64,000 nucleotides of DNA from Tianweitania populi (GCF_014652875.1 NZ_BMZQ01000001.1:1-64000), one strand, 5' to 3'; shown: positions 51,535 to 61,857, numbered from the stretch's first letter. The notes: generated by a model from the sequence alone, not told the origin. Translations and numbers: made by a program.

Positions 51535-52400
51535 GCAACGCCGTACCTCTTCCGGCAGCGCCAAAGCGCCTTGGCAGCAGCGCCGTTCGCAAATTTGTCA
51601 AGAACCGCGCCGCAGTCCTTGGTGCCATTCTGGTGGGCTTCTTCGTTCTGATCGCGATCTTCGCGCCGGTAATCGCGACGGAGGACCCGTTCAAGACGAG
51701 CTTCACGGCTGTTCGCAAGGCGCCGTCGGCGGCGCATTGGCTGGGTACGGACGAGCTTGGCCGCGATCTGTTCGCCCGCATAACCTATGGTGCGCGAACG
51801 TCGTTGCTGGCCGGCGGTGTTTCCGTGCTGATCGCCCTTCTGTTTGGTGTGCCGTTCGGCATCATAGCAGGCTATTTCGGCGGCTGGATCGACAGCGTCA
51901 TCTCGCGGGTTATCGATGCCATGTTGGCGATCCCGTTCTTGATCCTGGCGATCGCGCTTGCCGCGTTTCTCGGTGCGAGCCTCACCAATGCGATGATTGC
52001 TATCGGCCTGTCTGCGGCACCGATCTTCGCTCGATTGACCCGTGGTCAGGTCATGTCGGTGCGCTCGGAGGAGTATGTGGAAGGCGCGCGGGTCATCGGC
52101 CTGCGTCATCCCCGCATCATCCTGCGCTACATCGTTCCCAATGCGGTCGCGCCGATCATCGTTCAGGCAACGCTGACCATTGCGGCTGCCATCATTGCCG
52201 AAGCGAGCCTGTCCTTTCTCGGTCTTGGGCAGCAGCCACCAAACCCGTCCTGGGGATCGATGCTGAACAGTTCGAAGAACTTCATCTCGCAGGCCCCCTG
52301 GATGTCGATCTGGCCCGGCACCGCGATCTTCCTGGTCGTGCTTGGTTTCAATCTGCTCGGCGACGGACTGCGCGACGCGATCGATCCGCGCGAACACTGA
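51531..52400 (+). CDS. ABC transporter permease (DppC/GsiD-like)
   Basis: A 289-residue permease with the DppC features: a cytoplasmic lead (RKFVKNRAAVLGAILVGFFVL), the periplasmic HWLGTDELGRDLFARITYGAR segment given here in part as LGTDELGRDLF, and the EAA loop VEGARVIGLRHPRIILRYIVPN, seen as EGARVIGLRHPRII. The ending PSWGSMLNSSKNF and LGDGLRDAIDPR is standard. It pairs with the upstream permease to form the channel. ATGA overlap links the two. The gamma-glutamyltransferase gene follows after 20 bases. Confidence 0.88.
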   Translation: MSNAVPLPAAPKRLGSSAVRKFVKNRAAVLGAILVGFFVLIAIFAPVIATEDPFKTSFTAVRKAPSAAHWLGTDELGRDLFARITYGARTSLLAGGVSVLIALLFGVPFGIIAGYFGGWIDSVISRVIDAMLAIPFLILAIALAAFLGASLTNAMIAIGLSAAPIFARLTRGQVMSVRSEEYVEGARVIGLRHPRIILRYIVPNAVAPIIVQATLTIAAAIIAEASLSFLGLGQQPPNPSWGSMLNSSKNFISQAPWMSIWPGTAIFLVVLGFNLLGDGLRDAIDPREH

Positions 52401-52420
52401 TTGGTAAGAAGGAAATTTGC

Positions 52421-54217
52421 ATGTTCACGACGCGACCGGAAATTCTCGGTACCTTCGGTGTTGTCACCTCAACCCACTGGCTCGCATCGTCGGCGGGTAT
52501 GGCGATGCTCGAACGTGGCGGCAATGCCTTCGATGCGGCCGTGGCAGCGGGCTTCGTGCTGCAGATCGTCGAACCCCATCTCGTCGGCCCTTCCGGCGAA
52601 GTGCCTATCATCTTCCATTCCACCAAAACCGGAAAAACCGAGGTTCTGTGCGGCCAGGGCGTGACGCCCGACGCGGCTACGATCGAGCACTACAAGGCTG
52701 AGGGGCTCGATCTCGTTCCGGGCTCCGGTTTGCTGGCGACGGTGGTGCCCGGCGCATTCGACGCCTGGATGCTGATGCTGCGCGATCATGGCTCATTGAG
52801 CCTGCGCGAAGTGTTGGAACCTGCCATCTATTACGCGGCGAATGGTCATCCCATGCTGCCGCGCGTGGCCAACACCATTCGTGATCAAGCCGGCTTCTTT
52901 GAGAAGGAATGGCCGACCTCTTATGCCCTTTGGGCACGCAACGGCAACTTGCCTCAGGCTCATGAACTGTTCCGCAACGAGGCGCTTGCCAACACCTACA
53001 CCCGCATCGTCGATGAGGCGGAACAAGCCGGCGGGGGGCGCGAGGCTATCATCGGCAAAGCGCGCGATCTGTTTTACCGCAGCTTTGTTGCGGAAGCGAT
53101 CGAACGCTTTTGCCGCGAAACCGAAGCGATGGACACCAGCGGCCAGCGGCACAAGGGTATCCTGACCGCCGATGATATGGCGCGTTGGAGTGCCACCTAC
53201 GAAGCGCCTCTGACCTATGACTATCATGGCTGGACGGTGTCCAAGATGCAGCCTTGGGGCCAAGGTCCGGCTTTCCTGCAAAGCCTATCCTTGCTCAAGG
53301 ACATCAATCTTGCGTCCATGGATACGCGAGGGCCGGACTTCGTGCATGCCACGATCGAGGCGATGAAGCTCTCTTTTGCCGATCGCGACATCTATTACGG
53401 GGATCCGAACTTCGTCACCGTGCCGATGGAGCATCTTCTGTCCGACGGCTACGCTGCCGAACGGCGCAAGTTGATCGGCGACAAGGCGTCCACCGTGCTT
53501 AACCCCGGCTTGGTTCCCGGCTACGAGGACCAGCGCCAGCGCGGCGTTGGTCAGTTCCGCTATGCCGGCCAGACCAAGGTTGAAGGACCTGGTGCAGGCG
53601 AGCCGACCATGGCGCATCTGCGAACCGAAAAGCGCGGTGATACCGTCCATATCGACGTTATCGATCGGTGGGGTAACATGGTTTCGGCCACCCCATCCGG
53701 CGGTTGGCTGCAATCCTCGCCGATCATTCCGGAACTCGGCTTTGCCTTGAACACGCGCGCTCAGATGTTCTGGCTGGAAGAAGGTCTGCCGACCAGCCTT
53801 GCTCCGCGCAAGCGTCCGCGCACAACGCTGACGCCATCCTTGGCCGATTTCGAGGGCAAGCCGCGCATGGTGTTCGGCACACCTGGTGGCGATCAACAGG
53901 ATCAATGGCAGTTGCTGATGTTCCTGCGCCGCGTGCATCACGGCCTCAACCTGCAGCAGAGCATCGATCTGCCGCTGTTCCACACGATGCACTTCCCGTC
54001 TTCCTTCTATCCGCGTGAAGCCATTCCAGGCCGCCTCGTCATTGAGAAAACCATTGGCGAAGGCGTGATTGCGGATCTGCGAAAGCGCGGCCACGACGTG
54101 GAAGTGGTGGACGAATGGACGGTGGGCCGCTTGACCGCTGCCGAGCGCGAACCGAACGGGCTGCTGCACGCTGCCGCAACACCGCGCTTAATGCAGGCCT
54201 ATGCGGTTGGTCGCTGA
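52421..54217 (+). CDS. Gamma-glutamyltransferase-family protein without signal peptide
   Basis: A 598-residue Ntn hydrolase of the gamma-glutamyltransferase family. The N-terminal half has MAMLERGGNAFDAAVAAGF and EPHLVGPSGE. The autoprocessing and catalytic Thr is most likely Thr408 in RGDTVHIDVIDRWGN, aligned with the TTHxSVVD motif of the family; SATPSGGWLQSS forms the oxyanion part. No signal peptide is seen, so it should act in the cytoplasm, unlike E. coli Ggt. Within a peptide-import operon this suggests cleavage of imported gamma-glutamyl compounds such as glutathione. GAAGGA precedes the ATG. Confidence 0.85.
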   Translation: MFTTRPEILGTFGVVTSTHWLASSAGMAMLERGGNAFDAAVAAGFVLQIVEPHLVGPSGEVPIIFHSTKTGKTEVLCGQGVTPDAATIEHYKAEGLDLVPGSGLLATVVPGAFDAWMLMLRDHGSLSLREVLEPAIYYAANGHPMLPRVANTIRDQAGFFEKEWPTSYALWARNGNLPQAHELFRNEALANTYTRIVDEAEQAGGGREAIIGKARDLFYRSFVAEAIERFCRETEAMDTSGQRHKGILTADDMARWSATYEAPLTYDYHGWTVSKMQPWGQGPAFLQSLSLLKDINLASMDTRGPDFVHATIEAMKLSFADRDIYYGDPNFVTVPMEHLLSDGYAAERRKLIGDKASTVLNPGLVPGYEDQRQRGVGQFRYAGQTKVEGPGAGEPTMAHLRTEKRGDTVHIDVIDRWGNMVSATPSGGWLQSSPIIPELGFALNTRAQMFWLEEGLPTSLAPRKRPRTTLTPSLADFEGKPRMVFGTPGGDQQDQWQLLMFLRRVHHGLNLQQSIDLPLFHTMHFPSSFYPREAIPGRLVIEKTIGEGVIADLRKRGHDVEVVDEWTVGRLTAAEREPNGLLHAAATPRLMQAYAVGR

Positions 54218-54247
54218 CACGCCTCTCATCCAGAAAGAACACTGAGC

Positions 54248-55096
54248 ATGGATATCAGCCTGCAGGAAATGGTCTGGCTCGGGCTTGGATTGCTCGCAGC
54301 CGGCGGCATCACAGGCCTTCTTGCGGGTCTGTTCGGGGTCGGCGGCGGCGCGGTGATCGTGCCGATTCTCTACGAGCTGTTCCGCTATCTCGGCGTGCCC
54401 GACGATGTTCGCATGCCTCTTTGTGTCGGCACATCGCTCGCCATCATCATCCCGACCTCGATCCGTTCTTACCGCGCGCATCTCGCGCGTGGGGCGGTCG
54501 ATACAGACCTGTTGAAAATCTGGGCCGTGCCGGTGGTACTGGGCGTGTTGATCGGCAGTCTCGTCGCTCGTTACGCACCAGCGGAGCTGTTCAAGACGGT
54601 TTTCGTCGTGGTTGCCGGCATCTCCGCCATCCGGCTCTTGTCCGGCAAGGATCATTGGCGCTTCGGCGAAACCCTTCCCGGCAAGATGGCTATCCGCATC
54701 ACGGGTCTCGTAATTGGCGTCCTGTCCTCGCTGATGGGGATTGGCGGCGGCCAGCTGTCCAACCTGTTCATGACATTCTACAACCGGCCGATCCATCAGG
54801 CCGTGGCGACCTCCTCGGGGCTCGGCATTCTCATCTCCGTTCCCGGTATGCTGGGCTACATCTATGCCGGCTGGCCACGCGCCGCCGAATATCCCGATGT
54901 CGCTGCCCTCCAGCCGCCGATGGCTTTGGGCTACGTATCGCTAATCGGCCTGGCGCTCTTTGTTCCCACCAGCATGCTCACCGCCCCGCTTGGGGTGAAG
55001 CTTGCGCATGGTCTGTCGAAGCGCAGGCTGGAAGTTGCCTTCGGTCTCTTCCTGCTGCTCATTTGTCTGCGCTTCGTTCTCAGCTTCTTCGAATGA
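54248..55096 (+). CDS. TSUP-family (TauE/SafE) membrane transporter
   Basis: A 282-residue protein with about eight membrane helices in two repeats. The family motifs GLLAGLFGVGGGAVIVPILY (first repeat) and LSSLMGIGGGQLSNLFMTFYN (second) are clear. TSUP proteins move sulphite, sulphoacetate, taurine-derived or other organosulphur anions, usually outwards. Set between the gamma-glutamyltransferase and the ATPase gene of a peptide importer, it may export sulphite or another sulphur product from cysteine breakdown. That is an inference. AGAAAG lies before the ATG. Its stop overlaps an unused ATG upstream of the ATPase start. Confidence 0.85.
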   Translation: MDISLQEMVWLGLGLLAAGGITGLLAGLFGVGGGAVIVPILYELFRYLGVPDDVRMPLCVGTSLAIIIPTSIRSYRAHLARGAVDTDLLKIWAVPVVLGVLIGSLVARYAPAELFKTVFVVVAGISAIRLLSGKDHWRFGETLPGKMAIRITGLVIGVLSSLMGIGGGQLSNLFMTFYNRPIHQAVATSSGLGILISVPGMLGYIYAGWPRAAEYPDVAALQPPMALGYVSLIGLALFVPTSMLTAPLGVKLAHGLSKRRLEVAFGLFLLLICLRFVLSFFE

Positions 55097-55113
55097 TCCG
55101 GGGAAAGGTACCG

Positions 55114-56949
55114 ATGACAACCGCGCTTCTTTCCGTCGAAAATCTTCGCGTTTCCTTCAAGGGCAGCGACGGTTGTGCACCCGTGGTGCACGATGTCTCC
55201 TTCGACATAGAAGCTGGCAAAACGGTTGCTATTGTCGGCGAGTCGGGCTCCGGCAAGAGCGTCACCTCGCTTGCGATCATGCGTCTCCTGCAAAGCGGCA
55301 GCGCAAAGATCGAGGGCACTATCCGGTTCGCGGGCCAAGACCTGACCACCTTGAGCGACGCTGGCATGCGCCGCATTCGCGGCAACGAGATCTCCATGAT
55401 CTTTCAAGAGCCGATGACTTCGCTCAATCCGAGCATGACGATCGGCCGCCAATTGGCGGAAGTGCTGATTACCCATCATGGCATGAGCCAACGGCAGGCA
55501 GAAGCCGAAGCCGTGCGCTTGATGGACCGTGTGCGCATTCCCTCAGCCGCAGCCCGCCTCAAGGATTATCCACACCGCTTGTCCGGTGGCATGCGCCAGC
55601 GCGTGATGATTGCCATGGCATTGTCTTGCAAACCAAAGCTCCTGATCGCCGACGAGCCGACGACGGCACTTGATGTTACAATCCAGGCGCAGATCCTCGA
55701 CCTGATCCGCGATTTGCAACGCGAAGAAGGCATGTCGGTTCTGTTCATCACCCACGACATGGGCGTGGTGGCCGAGATCGCGGATCGAACCATCGTCATG
55801 TTGCATGGGCGCATCGTGGAGAACGGCGCGACCGAGCAGATCTTTGGCGCCCCGCAGCATCCATACACCCGTGCTCTTTTGGCCGCCGTTCCGCGGCTTG
55901 GTTCCATGGCCGGTGTGTCAGTGCCGAAGAAGTTCGAAGAAATCGATCGCGCCACGGGCATCGCCATCGTCAAGAGCGAGGAAGTGACAGCCAAGCAGCC
56001 GGATCCGCAAACACCGCCGGTACTCGAGGTTCGCAACCTCAGCAAATATTTCGACATCCGTTCCGGCGTGCTGCGCAAGGTCTCCGGTCGCGTTCATGCC
56101 GTCGAAAACGTGTCCTTCGACATCCGGGAAGGCGAAACGCTGGCGTTGGTGGGTGAATCCGGCTGCGGCAAGTCAACTACCGGCCGAGCCATCGTCCGCT
56201 TGACGGATCCGAGCGGCGGGGAAATCCGCTTGAACGGCGAAGACATCGTGAAACTGGACGAAAACAGCTTCCGGTCACATCGCCAACGGCTTCAGCTGAT
56301 CTTCCAGGATCCATTCGCTAGCCTCAATCCAAGCATGCGCGTAGGCGAATGCATCGCCGAGCCGATGTTGGCGCATGACACGATCCCGCGAGCGAGTGTT
56401 CGAGCGCGGGTGGCCGAGTTGCTGCAACAGGTTGGGCTTGATCCGGCAACCCGTGACCGGTTCCCGCACGAATTCTCCGGCGGCCAGCGCCAGCGCATTT
56501 CGATCGCTCGGGCGATTTCGTTGGGTCCCAAGCTGATCGTCGCTGACGAGGCTGTGTCGGCACTCGACGTGTCCATCAAGGCGCAGGTTATCAACCTGAT
56601 GCTTGATCTGCAGCGGGATATGGGCCTGGCGTTTCTTTTCATCAGCCACGACATGGCGGTTGTTGAACGCGTCAGCCATCGCGTTGCGGTGATGTATCTT
56701 GGCGAGATCGTTGAGATCGGCAATCGCGCGGACATCTTCGGCAACCCGCAGCATCCCTATACCAAGCGGCTGCTGTCCGCCGTGCCTGTGCCTGATCCGG
56801 CGCGCCGCACCAGCCGTCCTGAACTCAAAGTGTCTGAGCTGAAAAGCCCTGTGCGACCAGTAGACTACGTCGCGCCGCATCGCGTGCTGCAAGAGGTGTC
56901 GCAAGGGCATCATGTGCAGGAATGGGGTGCAGAATGGAGCAACGGTTAA
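55114..56949 (+). CDS. Dual ATP-binding protein of a peptide/glutathione ABC importer (GsiA-like)
   Basis: A 611-residue fusion of the DppD and DppF ATPases. The first half has Walker A GESGSGKS (about residue 44), signature [10 protein letters not shown] and Walker [13 protein letters not shown]. The second has [18 protein letters not shown] and [11 protein letters not shown]. Each half ends with the oligopeptide-type [21 protein letters not shown] extension. The ATG at 55114 follows GGGAAAGG; ATG 55093 overlaps the TSUP stop. It energises the two permeases upstream, completing the importer. The operon ends here, convergent with the esterase gene. Confidence 0.9.
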   Translation: MTTALLSVENLRVSFKGSDGCAPVVHDVSFDIEAGKTVAIVGESGSGKSVTSLAIMRLLQSGSAKIEGTIRFAGQDLTTLSDAGMRRIRGNEISMIFQEPMTSLNPSMTIGRQLAEVLITHHGMSQRQAEAEAVRLMDRVRIPSAAARLKDYPHRLSGGMRQRVMIAMALSCKPKLLIADEPTTALDVTIQAQILDLIRDLQREEGMSVLFITHDMGVVAEIADRTIVMLHGRIVENGATEQIFGAPQHPYTRALLAAVPRLGSMAGVSVPKKFEEIDRATGIAIVKSEEVTAKQPDPQTPPVLEVRNLSKYFDIRSGVLRKVSGRVHAVENVSFDIREGETLALVGESGCGKSTTGRAIVRLTDPSGGEIRLNGEDIVKLDENSFRSHRQRLQLIFQDPFASLNPSMRVGECIAEPMLAHDTIPRASVRARVAELLQQVGLDPATRDRFPHEFSGGQRQRISIARAISLGPKLIVADEAVSALDVSIKAQVINLMLDLQRDMGLAFLFISHDMAVVERVSHRVAVMYLGEIVEIGNRADIFGNPQHPYTKRLLSAVPVPDPARRTSRPELKVSELKSPVRPVDYVAPHRVLQEVSQGHHVQEWGAEWSNG

Positions 56950-57040
56950 GGAGTAGCAGGCAGTAGACGGGAGCTTCCAGAGGGCGGTCAATGAAGGGCG
57001 CTCTGCGCTTCACAGACCTCACGCAATCGACCTCCCTGCC

Positions 57041-58636
57041 TTACCTTGCCCGAACAAACTGCCTCCCAGCCTTTGCGATCAGCATGTCTGCGAGAGCGCC
57101 ACGCCAGACAAGATAATCGTGCCCGCCGGCATATTCGCGGTAGGTGACGGCGTAATCCTTGGCCAGCAGTACATCGCGTAAGTGCCGGGATGTGTCGAGA
57201 ATGCCGGCTGATCCGGGACGACTTGTTTCGAACAAGCCGGCGGTCAGGAAGAAGCGGACCGGCTTGGCCGGCGTTGCCGCGACGAGGTGCGCGACGTGGT
57301 TCGGCTGATCTTGCGGCGCCGTAGCCGGATGCCACCAGAAGGAACCGGACAGGCAGATTGCGTTGCCGAAGATGTCGGGGTGGCGGAGTGCGATGGTTGC
57401 CGCTGCGAGGCCGCCATAGGAGGAGCCAGCAAGCGTGGTGCGCTCGGCGGTGGCCTTCAAACCGGTCTCGGCGATCACGCGGGGAAAAAGCTCTCCGGCC
57501 ATGAAGTCAGCAAAAGCGTCGTTGGCCGGGAGCTCGCGTGCTCGCGTCTTGCTGTCGATCTCCGAAACGAAGACGGCTACGGTGGGCGGGATGACCTTGG
57601 CGCTGATCAGGTTGTCGAGAATACGCGGTGTGGGAACTGCCGTCAGGTACTTATCGGCGTCGAAGAGGAACAGGAGCTGGACCTTGGGATCAGCTGGATC
57701 GAAGGCGGCCGGACGGTAGATCGTGATGTCGCGTTCGTTGCCGAGCCGCTTGCTTGCGAGCTGGAACGTCGAAAGAGTGCCTTTAAGCGCGTCGGTTTCT
57801 TCAAGTCCGGGCTGCAATGGCGCATCGCCAAGTTCCAGGACGGACTCCTGATTGAAGGCGTCCGGCGCATCTGCCGGCCACGGCGTCTTGTTGAAGGGAT
57901 CAGCTTTCGCAGTCGCCAGAATGGCGACGCGGCGCTCGCGCGGCGTTCCGGGCAGATCGGGAACGTCGTAAGCGAGCTGATAGGAAAGCCGCGTCTCGTT
58001 CGGGACAATGAAGCTCTTGTACCAGGTATCGGACTGGCCGAGCCGCTCCAGTTCTTCATGATCGCCTGAGGGGCCGCCGAACAAGCGGACATTGCGCTCC
58101 GCTCCGCGTGCCAGGAAGGTCACGATGGACTGGCCGTTTTCCGACGGCTCCACCATCGGCGTTCCCTCACGCAGCCGCTCGTTCCAGAAGCCTGTGGTGT
58201 CTTTGCCTGCGGCGAGATCGTCGGCAAGCCGGCTGATGGCAGGGCTGAGATACCCCGGTGCAGGAAGCACCTGCGCTTTGGAAGGTACGATCTCAGTGAT
58301 GCGAAGCTTTACCGCTGCCTGTGCTGCAACGCGAACACGCGGTCGATCACTGGCGGCAACAAAGCGGAAGTCCTTTGTGCCGCCGGCCTTGTCGACGAGC
58401 CGACGCAGATGCTGTCCGCGTTTATCCAGCAGATCGACGGTCGCCTTACCGTCGCCTGCCTCAACCGCGCCGACGACATAGTCGCCCAAGCGCACATCCA
58501 GCTCGGCCTCTAATTGGGTCTCGTTGTCAGGTGTGAGTTCCTGCCAGCCGTTCTCAGCCCGGATGATGCTCACATCCTGCGCTGAGCTGAGCGAGGCCAC
58601 CAGGCACAAGGCGAACGACAGGAGCGCTCTTACCAT
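57041..58636 (-). CDS. Periplasmic siderophore esterase (Fes/IroE/PfeE-like)
   Basis: A 531-residue alpha/beta hydrolase with a signal peptide (MVRALLSFALCLVASLSSAQ). Residues about 20-250 resemble the N-terminal domain of enterochelin esterase. The catalytic domain has the nucleophile elbow AGSSYGGL (Ser near residue 402), an acidic residue near FFLTAGLFE, and His near residue 504 in GGHDYLVWRG. The signal peptide means it works in the periplasm, as PfeE or Cee do, cutting tri-lactone catechol siderophores to release iron. It overlaps the receptor gene by seven bases, giving a receptor-esterase operon. Confidence 0.82.
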   Translation of the reverse strand: MVRALLSFALCLVASLSSAQDVSIIRAENGWQELTPDNETQLEAELDVRLGDYVVGAVEAGDGKATVDLLDKRGQHLRRLVDKAGGTKDFRFVAASDRPRVRVAAQAAVKLRITEIVPSKAQVLPAPGYLSPAISRLADDLAAGKDTTGFWNERLREGTPMVEPSENGQSIVTFLARGAERNVRLFGGPSGDHEELERLGQSDTWYKSFIVPNETRLSYQLAYDVPDLPGTPRERRVAILATAKADPFNKTPWPADAPDAFNQESVLELGDAPLQPGLEETDALKGTLSTFQLASKRLGNERDITIYRPAAFDPADPKVQLLFLFDADKYLTAVPTPRILDNLISAKVIPPTVAVFVSEIDSKTRARELPANDAFADFMAGELFPRVIAETGLKATAERTTLAGSSYGGLAAATIALRHPDIFGNAICLSGSFWWHPATAPQDQPNHVAHLVAATPAKPVRFFLTAGLFETSRPGSAGILDTSRHLRDVLLAKDYAVTYREYAGGHDYLVWRGALADMLIAKAGRQFVRAR

Positions 58637-60828
58637 GTCTTCTTCAGAGTTGCGGTGACACTACGGCCTGATCCATAGAAGCAGGCATAGGCGCTGGCGC
58701 AGGACGCGACATAGGTCTTATCCGCGATGTTCTTGGCGTTGACCTGAAGGGTCAGGCCTTCGAGATCCGGGCTGTGTGCGCCGAAGTCGTAGCTCAGCGA
58801 AGCATCAACAAGCGTCACCGCAGGCACCTCGAAGCTGTTCGTGTTGTTGCCCCAACTGGTGCCGACATAGCGGATACCGGCACCGACGGCGAGCCCGTCC
58901 AGAGCACCGCTCGTGAAACTGTATTTGCTCCAGAGAGCAGCCTGGTGGGCGGGAATGCGCGCTGGCGTCTTGTCGATTTCGCCGGCGGTTGGCGAGTCTT
59001 CCACGGTCGAGTCGATATAGGCGTAGCTGCCGATCAGAGACAGGTTTGCGTTGACCTCGGCGCGGGCGGACAGTTCGAAGCCCTTGTTGTGGATTTCGCC
59101 GATCTGCGAATAAACCGTGCGGGCGAGGGCGGGGTCCCAAGCCCCCCAGACAACATCCTTCTGCCGCAGGTCGTAATAGGCGGCCGTCAACAGGATCGGC
59201 ATCCCCTCAGGCGCATATTTGACGCCGACTTCGATCTGCTCGGCCTTGGTCGGCGAGAAAGCACCTTCGCCTTCTGGTGCTGCGATCAGTACGGGTTCGA
59301 AGGAGGTGGAGTAGCTGAGGTAAGGCGCGAGACCATTGGCGAAATTGTAGATTGCGCCGGCGCGCCAGGTGAAGGCGCCGTCGTCATAGGCCTGGTCGTT
59401 GGTGCCGAGGCGGTCATCGATATCGGTCTTGGCCCAGTCATAGCGCCCGCCGGCCATGAGTGTCAGCCCACCGATCTCGATCTGATCCTGAAGGTAAAGG
59501 CCGGCCTGCTGGGCGGTCAGTTCCTGATCGTCCGTCTTGTCCAGAACGAGCGAGCTGTAGTGGAAGTCGCCATAAATCGGATCGGCAAGATTGATGGAGG
59601 GCGCGGAGCGGTTGCGGCCCCAGACATAGTCGCGCTTACGGTGGAGATAATCGAAGCCGGCCAAGAGCGTATGGTCCGCGGCCCCCGTGGCGACCGTTCC
59701 TTCCACCTGGTTGTCGATGGTGAAGGTGCCCCAGCTTTCCGGGCCGCCGCTCGCTGTACGGCTGATCACCGTATCATAGCCCGTCGCCGGATCGGCCGAC
59801 AGGCTGCCGTAAACCAGCGTGCGCTGGTCATGCTCCACATGGTGGTAGCGTGCGTTCTGGCGAACAGCGAGGCTGTCGTTGAAGCGATGCTCGAACTGGT
59901 AGCCGATCCAGGCCTGTTCGCGCTTGAAGCTCTCGAAGTTCGGGTCGGACACGAAGAAATCACGCGGCACATAGCCGAAACCTTCGATCGGATCGATCGT
60001 GCCGGCGCGGTCCAGGAAGTTGCGGAAGCCGGCATCCGGCTCGTTCTGGTAGCCGCCCAGCACTGTCAGCGTGGTCTGGTCGGTCGGCGTCCAGGTAAGC
60101 GATGGCGCAATGGCAAAGATGCGCTCCTTGGTAAAATCTTCCTGCAGATCGCGGACGTCACCCGTGCCTGCTATGCGATAGGACAGGGTGTCCGAACCCG
60201 CCACCTTGTCACTCACATCGAAGAAGGCGCCATACTGGTTGTCGGTGCCGAGCTTCACGCCGACTTCTCGGTAGGGCGCGTCTGTCGGCTTCTTGCTGAC
60301 CATGTTGACGATGCCGCCCGGATTGGTCTGGCCATAAAGAACGGAGGCTGGTCCGGAAAGCAGCTCGACGCGTTCAAGAAGATAGGGATCGACCTTGGCA
60401 TAGGACTGATCGCTGGCAAGGAACAGGCCATCAAGGAAGCGCGGCGTGTAATAGAAGCCGCGCACGAAGAGCTCATCGCGCAGGTTCGATGCGCCGCGAT
60501 ACTCCGTGAAAACGCCTGGTGTGTAGCGCAGCGCTTCGGCAACCGATTCAGCCTGCTGATCCTCGATCTGCTCTTTCGAAACAACGGCGATGGTCTGCGG
60601 CGTGCGGGCGATCGGCGTGTCGGTCTTCGAACCCGAACGGCTTTGGGAAGCGACATAGCCGCCGACAGGACCATCGCCCACTTCGCCATTGCCGGTCACC
60701 ACAACCGTCTCCAACTCGGTCACATCAGCCTGTTGTGCCAGGGCAGTCGACATCGCTAGGGCGCTCGTCATGGAAACGAGGCTGAACAGGCGCAAGGCAC
60801 GAAGAAGAGGAAGGGGATGGCCGGTCAT
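58630..60828 (-). CDS. TonB-dependent siderophore receptor
   Basis: A 732-residue outer-membrane receptor. The signal peptide ends near ALAQQADV. The TonB box is ETVVVTG, followed by a plug with TIAVVSKEQIEDQQA and LLSGPASVLYGQTNPGGIVNMVSK, the FhuA/FoxA-like siderophore class signature. A 22-strand barrel ends in the aromatic ATLKKTW motif. The Cys pair near the end (ASCASAYACF) is typical. It probably imports a ferric siderophore that the esterase processes. A loose TGA-N9-TCA element lies 33 bases upstream. It is divergent from an AraC-type regulator. Confidence 0.9.
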   Translation of the reverse strand: MTGHPLPLLRALRLFSLVSMTSALAMSTALAQQADVTELETVVVTGNGEVGDGPVGGYVASQSRSGSKTDTPIARTPQTIAVVSKEQIEDQQAESVAEALRYTPGVFTEYRGASNLRDELFVRGFYYTPRFLDGLFLASDQSYAKVDPYLLERVELLSGPASVLYGQTNPGGIVNMVSKKPTDAPYREVGVKLGTDNQYGAFFDVSDKVAGSDTLSYRIAGTGDVRDLQEDFTKERIFAIAPSLTWTPTDQTTLTVLGGYQNEPDAGFRNFLDRAGTIDPIEGFGYVPRDFFVSDPNFESFKREQAWIGYQFEHRFNDSLAVRQNARYHHVEHDQRTLVYGSLSADPATGYDTVISRTASGGPESWGTFTIDNQVEGTVATGAADHTLLAGFDYLHRKRDYVWGRNRSAPSINLADPIYGDFHYSSLVLDKTDDQELTAQQAGLYLQDQIEIGGLTLMAGGRYDWAKTDIDDRLGTNDQAYDDGAFTWRAGAIYNFANGLAPYLSYSTSFEPVLIAAPEGEGAFSPTKAEQIEVGVKYAPEGMPILLTAAYYDLRQKDVVWGAWDPALARTVYSQIGEIHNKGFELSARAEVNANLSLIGSYAYIDSTVEDSPTAGEIDKTPARIPAHQAALWSKYSFTSGALDGLAVGAGIRYVGTSWGNNTNSFEVPAVTLVDASLSYDFGAHSPDLEGLTLQVNAKNIADKTYVASCASAYACFYGSGRSVTATLKKTW

Positions 60829-60861
60829 TTGGAAATCCGATCAGGAGCGTCGTCGAAATGT

Positions 60862-60876
60862 TGACGATGCCGCTCA
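60862..60876 (-). promoter_or_regulatory. Weak IRO-like element upstream of the siderophore receptor
   Basis: TGA (60862-60864), nine bases, then TCA (60874-60876) matches the RirA half-sites only; the flanks are not symmetrical and not AT-rich. Position (33 bases before the receptor start) is apt, but a chance match in a 150-base spacer is quite possible. Confidence 0.25.
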
Positions 60877-60981
60877 TGTATCGTTAGACGGTTAGACCTG
60901 TCGACGCGCATGACAAGCGCGCAAACGGCAGTCAGCGGCGCGTAAACGGCACGATCGAAATCAGTTCAGGCGAGGGCCGTG

Positions 60982-61857
60982 ATGAAGCACACGGACATTA
61001 AGCCGGATATGCCGGCCCATCTCTTTGTCGGTGTCATGGACGGACCGTCGACCTGCACGCCTGATGAGCAGGTCTATGACATCTGGCCAAAGTTCCTGAC
61101 GATCGTGCTGTTGCAAGGGGCGCAGCATTTTCTCATCGACAATGCGTCGTTCCAGATCGATGCCGGTTTCGGTGACAGGTGCGAGCCTGTCATCCTGATG
61201 CTGAATGTGGCGCGCTATGCCAAACTGCGCTTCATCAATGAAAGCAACGTGCCGCTGCGCAAGATCAACATTTCGGCGCCATTGCCGTGGATCGAGAAGC
61301 TTGCTCAGCCCGGGAGTGGTGAACCATCGCCGCTACGCTCTTTCTTCTCCCACCATCTTGCGCAGTTCACATTCCGACCCGGCAAGCACATCCTCACGGT
61401 TGCCGAGCAGATCATGACGCCTCCCGCAGGTCTCGACGGTGAATTGTTGAGCCTGCACCGGCATTCCCGCGGGCTCACAATCATGTCGGAGGCTTGCGGC
61501 GCACTCACCCAGGAAGCAGTTGAGCAGGCCGGACCTAAGCTCCTGAAACGACGTCAGGCCGAGCGCATCCGGGACCATGTGCTTGCCACGCTCGACCGCG
61601 AGGTTACCATCAAGGAGATCGCCGAGGCGGTGGGCATGAGTGTTTCGGCCGCCCAGCGCGCCTTTCGCGACTGCTTCGGCACCACCGTCTTCGGCTTCAT
61701 CCGCGATCAACGTCTGGCACGTGCTGCGGTAGCGCTGAACGAAGAAGGCGCAACGATTGCGCAAGCTGCATTCATTGCCGGCTATTCCGATCCCAGCCAC
61801 TTCAGCTCTGCTTTCAAGCGCGCTTACGGCACACCACCCAGCACGAGAAGGAAATAG
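60982..61857 (+). CDS. AraC-family transcriptional regulator (siderophore uptake)
   Basis: A 291-residue protein. The first 190 residues have no clear domain motif but are rich in beta pattern, as in PchR-type sensors. The C-terminal DNA-binding domain has two HTH units: EVTIKEIAEAVGMSVSAAQRAF and IAQAAFIAGYSDPSHFSSAFK, then RAYGTPPSTRRK. It is divergent from the siderophore receptor, a common setting for AraC regulators that turn on a receptor when its siderophore is bound. ATG 60982 is preferred to GTG 60979; GAGGG is nearby. It ends with TAG. Confidence 0.85.
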   Translation: MKHTDIKPDMPAHLFVGVMDGPSTCTPDEQVYDIWPKFLTIVLLQGAQHFLIDNASFQIDAGFGDRCEPVILMLNVARYAKLRFINESNVPLRKINISAPLPWIEKLAQPGSGEPSPLRSFFSHHLAQFTFRPGKHILTVAEQIMTPPAGLDGELLSLHRHSRGLTIMSEACGALTQEAVEQAGPKLLKRRQAERIRDHVLATLDREVTIKEIAEAVGMSVSAAQRAFRDCFGTTVFGFIRDQRLARAAVALNEEGATIAQAAFIAGYSDPSHFSSAFKRAYGTPPSTRRK

